Assembly (NCBI GenBank): GCA_013180625.2
Contig: SNVD02002538.1
Span: 1,550,001-1,614,000, forward strand
Length of the DNA: 64,000 nucleotides
Origin: Boswellia sacra
Lineage: Eukaryota; Streptophyta; Magnoliopsida; Sapindales; Burseraceae
Reading direction: 5' to 3'
A program made the position numbers and the translations under genes. Under the pieces are notes generated by a model. The model was not told the origin of the DNA. It did not search any database and worked only from the letters and a program-made list of their open reading frames with translations. This document shows positions 20,701 to 31,239 of this stretch, in pieces. The number at the start of each line of letters is the position of its first letter. The stretch's first letter is position 1.

Positions 20701-21740
20701 CTCTTCTTGTTGTTGCATATATTACAGAATCCAATATGCTTGAGATGGTTGGAATGAATCTAGAGCATCATCATCTTTATGGCCCTTGATCCTAACAGAC
20801 ATCTTTTGCACTTCCTCACCAGTATCTGTTGATGGGCCAACAGGCGGCGTCCAATCTTCCCATGCAACCGATATGACAGCAACATAAGCTCCTAATACAT
20901 CATAAGTACAGTGCTAGCATCAGAATCAAAAAGGGGGCCATCTATGCCACAGGGATACCAAATACATGAGGTCCGAACCATACAATGATCATTAAACAAG
21001 GTTCTAAAAGGACCTAAGATCAATACCTCCCAGAATAGCACACACTTCGAAATAAACACAGTGTGTTGACACTAATTTTTACAAACTCAAAATGCTGAAC
21101 AACGTAATCAACATAATTACACACTACTTGTTCTATATAAGTTACCATCATTCAAATGCTAAGAAGTCCCACTTGAAAATTTCAAAGGAAGTTCACTCCC
21201 CGGCAAATTTAAGCATAACCAATCAAGAGCAGCCTCAAATGTAGCATCATCCTACACCAAACAAACACAAAACCTTATCAACTCACAATTTATAATATAT
21301 TTTCATAATCTATTAAAGTTAAGCAGAATCTCATCGAGTTCAAATAAATGAAACTTACCAGACAAGAATTGAATAGAATATTAAATTTTTTAAATTAAAA
21401 AATAAAATAAACGAATGACACAATGACGATTACTGAATATTGGGTTAATTACCTTAAGCGAAGAGAGCCCGAGCTCAATCTGATCTCGCAAGAGAGCTTC
21501 TCGTATACAGCTCTGAGCTTCTTGGCCTTCAGAGCCTTGGAGAGAGTGTCTTGAGCCAGAGGCACGACCAGTTCTACTGGCCGAGCCGAGTTGAGGAGGA
21601 GCCTTCGGAGGCGATTCTCATTCTCGGATGAAATCTGTAGACACGGATCTGAAGATGATGAATTTTGTTGGGCTGCGACCACAAAAACTTCGAGTGGACA
21701 TGAGGAACGACGATGTTGTGCCGATTGTTGAGGGAAGCCA
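20701..21740 (-). pseudogene. Captured 5' exons of a DExH-box RNA helicase gene (DHX29/DExH7-like), broken
   Basis: Three exons on the minus strand. Exon 1 (to 21453) codes PCLQISSENENRLRRLLLNS and KALKAKKLRAVYEKLSCE. Exon 2 (21251-21146) codes DDATFEAALDWLCLNLPGSE then LPLKFSSGTS. Exon 3 (20891-20701) codes VAVISVAWEDWTPP and KMSVRIKGHKDDDALDSFQ. Splice sites are GT-AG, and phases join exons 2 and 3 exactly (N-D-G-A-Y). This is the N-terminal UBA-like region of plant DHX29-type helicases as I know the family; the helicase core is absent. Lesions: a deletion of roughly 13 bp after KLSCE that shifts the frame, a TAG after FSSGTS, and a TAA after QAYWIL. Retained introns mean DNA-level capture, not retroposition. 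Lies wholly inside the CACTA element. Confidence 0.8.
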
Positions 21741-22568
21741 TGGAGTAGGGGAGTGGTGGAGAAGTGCCTGAAACTACTGTACGAGTCGCACGCGAATTTG
21801 GGAGAATTGAGATTTGAGAAGATTATGTTAAATTTGGGGCTGAATTACTCACCCTTAAAACCACGAAAAAACGACATCGTTTGCTATATAATTAACTAAT
21901 TTAAATATATTAAATAATTTAATTTTTTATTAGTTATAATTTAATAACTAAAGATTATAAATTCCAATATATCTATATTAAACCATAAAATTATATTATT
22001 TAAATAAAATATTTAATGTTGATAAATATTTAAATTTTAAAAATTCTAATACTATATAATTTTTTTAAATTCTCATTTAGTTAGATTTTTAACATTAAAA
22101 ATTTTAAATCTAATATATCTATATTCAAAGTTCAAAAATAAAAAAATTATCTACAATGTCAACTCCTTTCGTGGTAAGAACTTATACTATTTGCATCCAA
22201 AAAAAAAATCTTCTTTTTTCCCTTTAACATGGTAACAAATCAATACCCACATCAAAAATCACGTTTTGTTTTTAATTAATAAAATATTATTTGACCACAA
22301 AAACTCTGCGTTTTGTTTTTAATTAATAAAATATTAATATAAAAATTGGTAAAACATGGTCAATAAAAAATTTTCTTTCATAAAGTTTTTTATAGAGTTA
22401 ATTTCTATCACTATTCTATCATCAATTTTCGATAGACAAGAAATGTATCATATTTACATCATTAAATTTTTGAGAGATCATAATTCTATCATGATTCTGT
22501 CATTCTTTGATGATACAACGATTTCTATCATAGAGTGTCAGTCATCTATGCTCATTTTTCTTATAGTG
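21741..22568. other. Right part of the CACTA element, subterminal repeat region
   Basis: Very AT-rich (21880-22360), with a ~60-bp near-tandem pair around 'gttttgtttttaattaataa' (22264 and 22313). It then has a cluster of 'ttctatca' motifs (about 22400-22540) before the terminal inverted repeat. No gene. Confidence 0.8.
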
Positions 22569-22571
22569 TTA
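22569..22571. other. Target-site duplication of the CACTA element, right copy
   Basis: TTA, pairing with 18520-18522. Confidence 0.9.
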
Positions 22572-22745
22572 AGTAGGCTAGACTAGTGGTGTTTGATCCC
22601 AAAGGGAAGTTCAAACCCAATGGGAAGGCCTATCATTGTGAAGAAGATCATGTCTAGCAGCGTCATCATCATATGAGACATGGAAGAAAATGAATTCGCT
22701 GAACCCATCATAATGGATAGGCTGAAGAACTACTATATATATAAA
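22572..22745 (+). pseudogene. Integrase C-terminal end of element B (after CACTA insert)
   Basis: Translates to VFDPKGKFKPNGKAYHCEED and, out of frame, a tail equivalent to RINMDWLKKYY of element C at about 42090. Together with 17371-18522 it aligns to the uninterrupted integrase end of C at 41446-42156. Confidence 0.75.
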
Positions 22746-23486
22746 AAAAAGTGAGAGGAAAAATAATTAATCAAAAAACCAAAAATGGCTGATTAATGAC
22801 AAGAGTTGTAACATTGTACACATGTTGTTCGAAGAACAAAATATTATACTTTTATTAATAAAATGAAATTGTTTAGGAACAAATATGCTTTTGAAATGTC
22901 TTATTATTTTGCATGATAACAAAAGGAAAATATCTAACATCTAAGTTGACAAAGAAACTAACAATGTCGCCTCTGCCTCTTCGATGGACTATGAATGGGC
23001 TCACCATATTGCTCATAGCATCATCTCGCTCGAATATCAGGATCAGAAATGGAAGCCTGAAAGGTCACCCACTCCTTGTATTGGTCATCTATCTCAAAAT
23101 TGAGGTCATAAAATAGATTCCTCTTGATGGTTTGATATGGCCAAGATCCTTCACATGCTCTAGATAATGAGCAAACAGTCTACTAGGACCAAAAGCAATC
23201 GCCGAATCCATGATCCTTTACTTTAGACCATATTACCGATGCAATCTAGCATGATCGTAGAACGAACTGTGGGTGAAACCCACTAAAGGCATGCTTGTGA
23301 TAGAAGTCATGGCTGTTACGTGCTCTAGCCTCCACCATGGATAGTGCAAGTGAGTCTGAGTGTCAAGAATGACTCAAAGCTAGTCAATCCAAGAAGAACG
23401 TCTTTCAACTCTCTTCGTATGAAGCCAAGAGCTATAAAGGGAAATATCTCCTTCAGGAGGTGCTAGAATAGATAATCTCTCTTATA
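22746..23486. other. Post-pol spacer of element B, no gene seen
   Basis: Aligns with 42157-42950 of element C ('gataacaaaaggaaa', 'gaatggaagcctgaaaggtc'). Non-coding in both. A minus-strand repetitive ORF end may reach here, but no intact frame. Confidence 0.6.
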
Positions 23487-23770
23487 ATCAAATCCAATAA
23501 AAAGAAATAAATAAAAAAGAAGTCTACTAAGTCGAAAACCTAAAAAGGCAGCTTAGGGAAAAATTAAGGCAATCATGCTAAGTTGAAAACCCGAAAGGGT
23601 AGTTTAGGCAAAAGTTAGGGCATGAGAAAAAATAAAAGCCTGCTGAGTTGAAAACCTAGAAAGGGCAGCTCATGCAAAAAGTTAGGACAAGCTCGCTAAG
23701 TCAAAAACCCAAAGAATGCGACTTAGGCAAAAATTGGAGCATAAAAAAAAATGATGATGATTGAACTCAC
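23487..23770. repeat. ~55-60 bp tandem array, copy 3 (element B)
   Basis: Reverse-complement orientation to copies 1 and 2: units 'ctaagttgaaaaccc' then 'aaagggcagcttaggcaaa', starting at about 23525, 23579, 23642 and 23695 (spacings 54, 63, 53). Confidence 0.85.
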
Positions 23771-23794
23771 TAAGTTGGAAGCTCAAAAAGACAA

Positions 23795-24451
23795 AAGGAA
23801 TACTTAAAGAAGTAGAAGAGTGTCTGCCACCAAACCTCTGGCTTAGATCCATCCTAACATGATCCAGTCCAAGCAATGTCTCAGCCAGAATCAGGGAATA
23901 GCTATGAAACCAGGTCCTATCCAAGGAATAATGGTTTCAAGGTATGGATCTGCGAGACTGTATGGTGACACCAGTAAGAACTATGTATAGAGGCAAAACT
24001 AGAGAAGGCGAAGCCAACCGAAAGAAGACTTGTCCGTCATTCCAAGTAAAGGCATGATGGAACATAATATCACTCTATCGCTTCTAGTGTGAATGCCCAT
24101 GGTGGAAATCAGGAAGTCAAAGAAGCGGGCAAGATTTGATGCTGATGGTATCTAGATGGTAGGAAGAATGAGGCTCTCAGAACTAGATAAGTGATAACCA
24201 AGTATGGCAGAAAATTCCTCATATAAGGGGCAAAGTTCTTGCCCATTGAAATGGAAGACATGATCATGAGGATCCCAGAAGGTTGTACAATCTTTAAGAA
24301 AAGGGACGTCAAGCTTGACGTGATGAAGGAACTTCAAATGATAAAGACCGATGGATTCGAGTCATTTCTAGTCTTCATCCTTCAAAGGCTTTAAAAGAGA
24401 CTCAGGGTTTTTAGAGAGGCTTTGGACAAGTTGAATGGAATAAAAGGACAT
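23795..24451 (-). pseudogene. Antisense ORF (aORF2) of element B
   Basis: Minus strand from ATG at 24451 (MSFYSIQLVQSLSKNPES) with two early stops, then the best kept core: FLHHVKLDVPFLKDCTTFWD, PHDHVFHFNGQELCPLYEEF, SSSESLILPTI. After a gap and frameshifts it continues with PLILAETLLGLDHVRMDLSQ and RFGGRHSS. It is convergent to pol. The core pattern (FWxPxDHVF, ELxPLxEEF, LILAE, closing GG) is like plant-mobile-domain-type or related domains found in retrotransposon extra ORFs; that link is inference. Confidence 0.65.
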
Positions 24452-25849
24452 CGAGGAAGATGAGAGAAGTCCCAAAAAATGAGAGAAAAGGTGCAGAGAA
24501 GTAGTAAAGAGGAACAACACTTAAATAGTGCACAAAACAAGGCAGAAAAGGAAAAAGAAATGAGAAGTCGCTGGAAGAACTATCAACTGATGGTTCCTTG
24601 ATACTCGATTGCTTGTTTGATAGCCGTTCGGTGGCCTGTTGGCTAGCTGGCAGCTATTAGGGTAAAATTGCCCATCCTACCCATTTTTTCGCGAGTTTTA
24701 TGATCTTTGGAATGCACACCAACGAATGGTTTTGAGCATGGGATTTCCAGATTTTGTACTTTTATTCATAATTGAATAATGATGATATAGAAATAAATTT
24801 AAGCAACTTTGAATGTAAATGTGCATAGTACATGAAGTTGTAACAGAAGATTTTCACGAAGTCTTTGAAAGTTGTTTACATTCTGATTGTGCAACATAAG
24901 AGTTCATACATGTAAACAAAATGAACAAAAGAAATCATAAAAGAAGCCGATGGTGGCAATCCTCACTCATTGCCATCATTGTCGACATCAAAGGAGAAAG
25001 CAGCAACCTGAGCCTGAAGATGCTCAACCTCCTACTCCAAACGAGCAATCTCTTGACGACTTGTCTAACCAAGCAAAAGAATCATATAGTTAGAAAAACT
25101 ATTAGAATAGAAATCATGCAAACATGAAACACAGAAGGATATTTTACTTGATAATGATGTGACATCTACAAAACATATCCATGAGAAGTAGCTTACATAT
25201 GAAAAACTTGCTCTATAGAAGATCGTGATACCTGCATTGCATTGCATTTTTTATTATTAATGATTGACCAAAGAATGATAGGAAACTTGAGGAACACATA
25301 CTCAGAAGACTTACCAGAGTGGCGTTTTAAGGAACAAAAGGAATAGAAATGTTCAAATCCTCAATGATCACATGACTGCTAATCTATCCACTAGAATTCC
25401 ATGTATAGACAACATTATTAGGATAAGCCTGGAGGTCACGAATCACATGATCAGTTGGAACAGTTGGGGCAGCTGAAGGACCTAGAGGTGGACATGGCTA
25501 CTGAGCGGGGTAGAAAAATAGGCTAATGTGCTCGTGCCCAAAGACGAGGCTCTCTATCTCTTCCCACGACGAGTGGAAGGCTACCAGTACGACTGAAAGG
25601 CTATAAGGGGACAAGGAGTCTCATCAACAGATCGGCCAAGTCTAGTGTGTAACAAGGTGGCTCAAACCCAGTCAATGTAAGAAGTCATCATCAATGGGAA
25701 CTCAATCGTGTTCAAGTAAATCCTGATCGTGTAGTTGGACACTTTGGCTTTATGGCCAAATCAGCTGAATCTATCATCAGAACCGGTGGCAAAAGACGAA
25801 TCATACAATGTGATAGGCCATCAGACCAATCCTATACACAATTAGCCAA
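24452..25849 (-). other. Region between aORF2 and the mobile-domain ORF, with coding scraps
   Basis: On the minus strand near 25080-24945 there is RQEIARLE followed by a stop, then EVEHLQAQVAAFSFDVDN, a heptad-like tail that likely ends the mobile-domain protein. Around 25460-25850 short frames separated by stops may be more of it. No intact gene. At 24570-24700 there is a spacer shared with LTR-adjacent DNA elsewhere ('tggctgtctgacagcc'-type words). Confidence 0.5.
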
Positions 25850-27160
25850 ATACCACATTAGGTTGTTCACACAAGGCAAAAGAATGTTGTAGCAGTAGAA
25901 TAGGAAGGCAACCCTCATAGCCGCCGACTAGTTCTCTTCAGGACCCCACCATCCAAAGCAAATCTACAAAGAATAAAGAAGCATGGTAAGAGTATGGCGT
26001 AAATCAAGTACTGACTGTAATGTCTTTTATCTTGTCCTAGGTCATCATATTAATGTAATCACAAAAGAAGCCTAGCTCATGAGACCTCTCGAGCTCTGCA
26101 CAACATGCGACCTACCTCCTCATCCATGGGAAAGAATAGTCCTCATAAGCAAAGAGTGCTGAAGGAAGAACTCCTAACTCATATGCTCACATCTGCCATG
26201 AATGAGATAGAATCAAGTATGGAATTCATACAGATAAAACATCAAGGTGTAGAGAAAAAAAAAACGCTACCTCAAGAAGCGATGCAAACCCAGTAATCCT
26301 ACAAACACCTCGACAAGCATGATCTAAACTAAAATACAATTGGCCGAGAGCAACACGACCCCAGTTGAAATCCCTAACTCAATCAAGATCCTGGAAGGCA
26401 AGAAGTAGAGTAAAAAAGGTGGTGATTGACGCATTTGCAAAGAGTGTCGAACCAAGCAGATACAAGAATGAAGCTGCGTGCATATTGATCCACCTCGACT
26501 GGAGTCAGATTGAACCTCTTCTTCCAATACTCATACAAGGGAGCTATCGAATTGCAACATTATTTTTGACCTTTACCTCACACCCAAGAAGCTGCCAGAT
26601 GAAGTTCTGCTAATCCCTTGAGTTTGCGATTGAGGCGTTAAAAGGAACGGCTTCGCCACCACATGGAAGGCTAGTCAAAATAGTAACATCTAAAGGCGTA
26701 ATAGTCATCTCACCAACCAAAACATGGAATTTGTGGGTTGTCTCCATCCACCTCTCACACAAAGCGACTAATGTTGGACGATCAGTGTATCGATGAGTAT
26801 GTGGAAGGCACGTGATGAACTCGCAGAAGCCGATGGTGGCAATCCTATTTCTAACAACCTCATTCTCTATCTTTAGAAACCAACTATGGGCTCCAAAAAG
26901 CGACCCACACATCCTATTCTCATGGTATTCCTAAAGCAAGAAATTGAAGTCTCTACATGAATACATGCCTAGAAAATTCTAAGAAAATGGAAAACCAAAG
27001 AATAAAGGAGAGAATATACCAGACTGATCATGTGGAAAGCCGCATCATAGACTTCTTAATCCTTTGAGTTAGTGTTGATTTCCAAACTAGATTGCTCTCA
27101 TTCAAGTCAAGATGGACTAGATGACCTTCCATTGGAAAAAGAATGTCGAGACGAACATGT
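25850..27160 (-). pseudogene. Antisense plant-mobile-domain ORF (aORF1) of element B
   Basis: Starts near 27141 (MEGHLVHLDLNESNLVWKST). A probable GT-AG intron of about 80 bp follows (about 27020-26935), then MCGSLFGAHSWFLKIENEVV (26912), RYTDRPTLVALCERWMETTH and KFHVLVGEMTITPLDVTILT. In a second frame come LFANASITTFFTLLLAFQDL and WGRVALGQLYFSLDHACRG. The pattern ERWxxxTHxFHxxxGEMTITxxDV...LxxLP...G and the later WGxxxLxxLY is that of the plant mobile domain (aminotransferase-like, PF10536). Antisense mobile-domain ORFs between pol and 3' LTR are known in Tat retrotransposons. Many stops: not functional here. Confidence 0.75.
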
Positions 27161-27370
27161 AGGAGAAAACTGGGAGCGAATCGAATGAAGAATGAAGAAG
27201 TTATGAATGAATGAAGCAATGAGAGGATGAATGGACTTTATAAAAGTCCTTAACTGTCGATCAGTAGTCAAACAACCGGGCTACTATTGACCAACCATCG
27301 AGCAGTAGTCATATCATTGTGTGGCTGTCTGACAGCCAGCTGGCTATCCTTTTAATTAGGGGCAATTCAG

Positions 27371-27522
27371 TAAAAAAATAGAGCAAGAAAAGAAAGAAAA
27401 AGAAAAAGAAAAAGAAAGAAAAGAAAGAGAAAGAGAAAGAGAAAAAGAAAAAGAAGAGAGAAAAGAAGAGAGAGAAAAAGAAGAAAAAGAGAGAGAGGAA
27501 AGAAAAAAGAAAAAGAAGGATT
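27371..27522. repeat. GA-rich low-complexity tract
   Basis: Almost pure purine on the plus strand ('aaagaaaaagaaaaagaaa', 'gagaaagagaaag'). The long Ser/Phe/Leu frames on the other strand are an artefact of this. Confidence 0.95.
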
Positions 27523-28142
27523 CTTCATCGATCCTAAGATGCTGAAGGAATTTTTGGACAGCATCAGTGACAAGCACCCAGCCTTGGCAATAGCTTAGCA
27601 TCTCACAAGGAAAGAAGAGTAATATCAGCCAATAGAATCTTCGTCCAGAATTGTATTAAAGAATTCCTCCAGATAGTAGATAGCAATTTGTTGAAGAGCA
27701 CACTAAATAAGATAAAAATATAAATTGATTTAACATTGTCAAGAAATGTTTGAATCTTGTAAGAATTTGCAAAGATAAGGGAAACATCCAGTAAAGAACA
27801 TGATTCTCCAGTAAAGAGCATGATGAATGCAAGAATGAAGGACGTCAGAACTCAAGAGATTTCCCTAATGGACCAGAAGAAATCAAGAATAGAAGCAAGA
27901 ATACTTGACAGAAGGGTATGAAACCTAATAAATACAAAGACGGGAAAAGATTAAAGAAGCATGAACAATCCTTGGAAGAGGGGTATGAAACCCAGCGAAT
28001 GCAAAGTTCGAAGAAATCAAAGAAAGTATGAACGATACTTAACTGAAGGCACGAAGAATGAAAAGGTCCAAAGGTCGCAGAATAGTGCATGATGGAAGTC
28101 TTCCCAGTGGGCTGCATTAGAAGAAAACCATAAGAAGTAAGA
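27523..28142. other. Spacer between purine tract and 88-bp array
   Basis: 27840-28130 is the inverse of the spacer at 5641-5924 in copy 2. In copy 2 the 42-bp array begins exactly after the equivalent of 27830. Here only a short doubled word ('ctttactgga' on the minus strand, about 19 bp apart) is found and no array. No gene. Confidence 0.6.
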
Positions 28143-28490
28143 GCACTTAAGAGTGTTTTAAGCCCTTAGAATAGGATCAAGCCCTAAGAAGAGGCGTAAT
28201 GAAAAGTGTTGAAAACCCTAAGAAGTAGGTGCACTTAAGAGTGTTTTAAGCCTATTGAATAAGCACAAGCCCTAAGAAAAGGCGCATTGAAGACTGTTGA
28301 AAACCTTAAGACATTGGTGCACTTAAGAGTGTTTTTAGCCCTTAAAATAGGCACAAGTCCTAAGAAGAGGCGCATTGAAGAGTGTTAAAAACCCTAAGAT
28401 GTAGGTGCACTTAAGAGTGTTTTAAGCCCTTAGAATAGGCTTACTGAAGAGTGTTAGAAACACTAAGAAATAGGTCCACGAAAGAGTGTT
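28143..28490. repeat. 88-bp tandem array, copy 2 (element B, 4 units)
   Basis: 'gcacttaagagtgttttaag' starts at 28143, 28231, 28319 and 28407, exactly 88 bp apart. Reverse complement of the 5262-5640 unit. Confidence 0.95.
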
Positions 28491-28504
28491 TTATCTTAGC
28501 ATCG

Positions 28505-28760
28505 TAAGGATGCACTTCATGCATTAGAATGATACATTTGTCTGCACTAGAAGGATGCACATTGTGCATCATAGAGATGCATTTATCTGTACTAGAAAGG
28601 TGTATTGCATGCATCATAACGATGCATCTTAGCCCTTAGATAAGCACAATAGCCCTTGCATCTCAGCCCTTAGATGGGCACACTAGCCCTTCAATGGGCA
28701 CATGTTTGCCCTTGACTAGGCACCGTAGCCCTTAAAAGGGCACATTAGCCTTTGAATGGG
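28505..28760. repeat. ~20-bp tandem array, copy 2 (element B)
   Basis: Units of 'cccttagatgggcacactag' type, preceded by ~50-bp 'gatgcattagaatgatgca'-like repeats (28505-28620). Partner of 4915-5245. Confidence 0.8.
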
Positions 28761-28904
28761 CACACCTTTTGTAGGAGCAAAAGGAGAGAAAGAAGATGAT
28801 GAGAAAGTCTGGTAGAATAAGGACAAAGGCGAAGATGTCGAGGGGGAAGAAAGAAAGACGAAGCAAGAGTATTTTATCGACTTTTGTGTCTCACAATCCT
28901 CCCC

Positions 28905-28920
28905 AAAGTGAGGGGTAAGC
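28905..28920 (+). other. Polypurine tract of element B
   Basis: AAAGTGAGGGGTAAGC directly before the 3' LTR; same as the minus-strand tract at 4767-4783. Confidence 0.8.
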
Positions 28921-30989
28921 TATAGACATAGAATTTTTGAGGTTTGATGAAGGAATGAAGATGAATGTTGAGCAAAGAAAATGACCAAGATGCCCTTGAA
29001 GGCTAAGAAAGGAGAGGTAAGAAGGAATTGATGAAAGGTCTAAAAAACCAACATATGAATTCAAACATTCATAGAAATTAATCCATGAAGAATCTGATGG
29101 TGAGTCATATACCTTTGCGAAGCTGCGGATGTCTAGTTTTCGTAGAAATTTATGAATTGGAAATCAAAGTTGAATTCGAGAAGTTAGGTGCAATCGAACG
29201 GACAAAGGTTTGAAGGGGCCACACTGCAAATAGACAAAATAGGAAGGGCAGAAGAGAGAACAACCGGCCGACTGTCGCTCGGTTGTTGACCAATGGCCAG
29301 CTGGCCGTCAAACAGCCACCCAAATATTGAATGATAGTCAGCCAGCTGTCTGACAGCCATCCAACAATCTAATGATAGCTGTCCAACTATTTGTCGTTTA
29401 TTTTCGAAAATTTTCCATTAAAATCTTCCTTTTTCAGGATTTGCTTCCTTTTTCAAATCCAGTCCTCACCTATATAAACCACCTACTCGGTTCACTTTTC
29501 CACACACTAAATTTTGTAATAATTCTCTCTTTTTTCTCCTGAAGACATACTCGAAAATTCGGGAAGTCTTTTCTAGTCTAAAGTTTTCAGCCGTTCTATT
29601 GCTCTAAACCCGAAAAAGGTATATCTTGGGAGCAGAATTCTCTCCTTCCTCCTATCTTCTCTTTTATTTTCTTTTTTTAGAATTAAGCATGTTTAGGTTG
29701 GTTTAAGCTTAGAATAAGCATGATTTGGATTTATTTTTATGCTTACAAGCATGATAGCGTTATTATGAATGTTCTAATCCATGTTTGTTTTGTGACATGG
29801 ATAAGCGTGTCAAGGTAAGTCCGCTATCTTTTCTTTATTAGAATCATGTTTAGCTATTTATTTTTGCGAATGCTCAAAATCATGCTTAGGAGCACATGAT
29901 TAGAATCATGCTACAAAAGACTTATATTTGCTTTGATACATGCTACGAAATAGCAAAAAATAGGTTACAATTACCATTTTACCCTTGGATCTCTTGTTTG
30001 AGCTAGAATAGCTATGATTGATGTTGATTGCTTGAATTAGGCTAGAAATGTCATGTTCAGGCTAGAATATGCCATAATAACTATAATTAGGCTAGAATTG
30101 CCATGGATTAATATTGAATTATGCTAGAATAGTAATTTCCATGATATAATTATCGAATTTAGGTCGAAGTGTCATGATACTAGATTATGGCTTTGTTTGA
30201 TTTATAATTTGTTTATTTATTAATGTATGAATGTTTGTATTAGGATAGAAGCTTAATTGCGTGATGCCGTGGAGTAGCGGTAGACTCACATTGAGGGTGA
30301 GGGACCATTACTTAGAATGAATATTTGATTGAACGAATGTGTGAATATTCTTGTAGAGACTTGATAAGTATTTAATAGACTCACATATGGTGGTGAGGAA
30401 TTCACTATTTATTGAGTCTCAAATTGATTGTTTATATTTGGATAGGCAAGTTATTGCGAATGAATGTTTGAAATTTTTTATTTGAAGTAGAATTATTTTA
30501 TTGTTGAAGAACAAACAATGTAATCCTATTTTCCTTCCCCCATGTTTGAAAGGAAAGTAACTCCATTCTCCTCCCTCTTTCTGCTGATGCTTATATAATT
30601 GTCATTGATTGAATAATCACCTCACATGTCTAACAAAGATAAAAATAGAAATGCATGCATACACGAACAACACTAAGTGGACTAAGTAACAATACGAGCT
30701 ATTCTTATTCTTATTCTTATTTGGTATTTCCCTAGTGGAGGCCAGATTTATATCTAGTCGGGTCGAATGACTCGAACTTAACTTTCCAAACCTATCTCTC
30801 AAGGGATGACGATAGTTTAGGTCCCAAAGTGAGGGATCAGGTTACCCCCATTCGTTTCCAATTGAATAATTGGGTGGCGACTCCATTCTCCAAACATGCC
30901 CATTACTCGTTTGTGTTCCTTTAAGTCTCGAAAGAGGCTTTGACACAGTATTGTAGTCAAATGCTCTGATGGGATGAAAGCCCCATTCA
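28921..30989 (+). repeat. 3' LTR of element B
   Basis: Starts TATAGACATAGAATTTTTGA (family TGTAGACACTGGATTTTTGA) and ends GCCCCATTCA at 30989; 2,069 bp. Aligns end to end with 33870-35890. Flanked to the right by Ty1/copia LTR sequence, so it was inserted in or recombined with the copia element. Confidence 0.85.
29471..29479 (+). promoter_or_regulatory. TATA box in 3' LTR of element B
   Basis: TATATAAAC about 550 bp into the LTR, followed by a C/T-rich start region, as at 34410. Confidence 0.7.
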
Positions 30990-31168
30990 AAAATTCTCTA
31001 TCTCATAAATATCTCATATATATAGATTTTTTTATCAATAGATAAGCTATGGAGCCTTTAGTCATTGATACTATCATATTTGGGTAAAATAAATAATCAT
31101 AGCTTTATTTATTGATTATGTTCCTACAAATTTACAGAAAATATGCATCACTCTTAGGGCACATATCT
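30990..31168 (-). repeat. Truncated 3' LTR of Ty1/copia element
   Basis: On the minus strand, after the copia pol end, comes the purine tract AACGGGAGATTA and then TGTGCCCTAAGAGTGATGC, the expected start of the 3' LTR. It is cut at 30990 by the end of element B. Confidence 0.55.
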
Positions 31169-31239
31169 AATAATCTCCCGTTTGCCATTAGAGTAGATGT
31201 AACATTTTTATAATTCCCATGCTCTCTAGGTGACCCTCA

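Larger units (their letters stand above)
18523..22568. mobile_element. Nonautonomous CACTA (En/Spm) DNA transposon, 4,046 bp, carrying host exons
   Basis: The ends are CACTACAAGAAAAATGAG at 18523 and CTCATTTTTCTTATAGTG at 22568, an inverted repeat matching at 17 of 18 positions. It is flanked by TTA on both sides and interrupts an integrase frame that continues on either side. Subterminal regions carry many short 'tctatca' or 'tgataga' motifs in both orientations, as transposase-binding regions of this superfamily do. No transposase-like sequence is visible inside. It contains helicase exons on the minus strand at 20701-21740, so it is a Pack-CACTA-type element that would rely on transposase from elsewhere. 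Confidence 0.95.
16039..30989 (+). mobile_element. Autonomous-type Tat element B, 3' half, with nested CACTA insert
   Basis: Plus strand order: RT from its middle, RNase H, second (archaeal-type) RNase H, integrase (split by the CACTA element), spacer, ~55-bp array, two antisense ORFs, purine-rich low complexity, 88-bp and ~20-bp arrays, polypurine tract, 3' LTR. The 5' part up to mid-RT is missing, since the sequence begins at 16039 directly after the minus-oriented LTR of A'. The double RNase H plus integrase order is the hallmark of the Tat lineage. Confidence 0.85.

Noticed and set aside
27356..27601. Ser/Phe/Leu-rich minus-strand frames that look like a signal or membrane protein
   Set aside because: They are translations of a GA-rich low-complexity tract.
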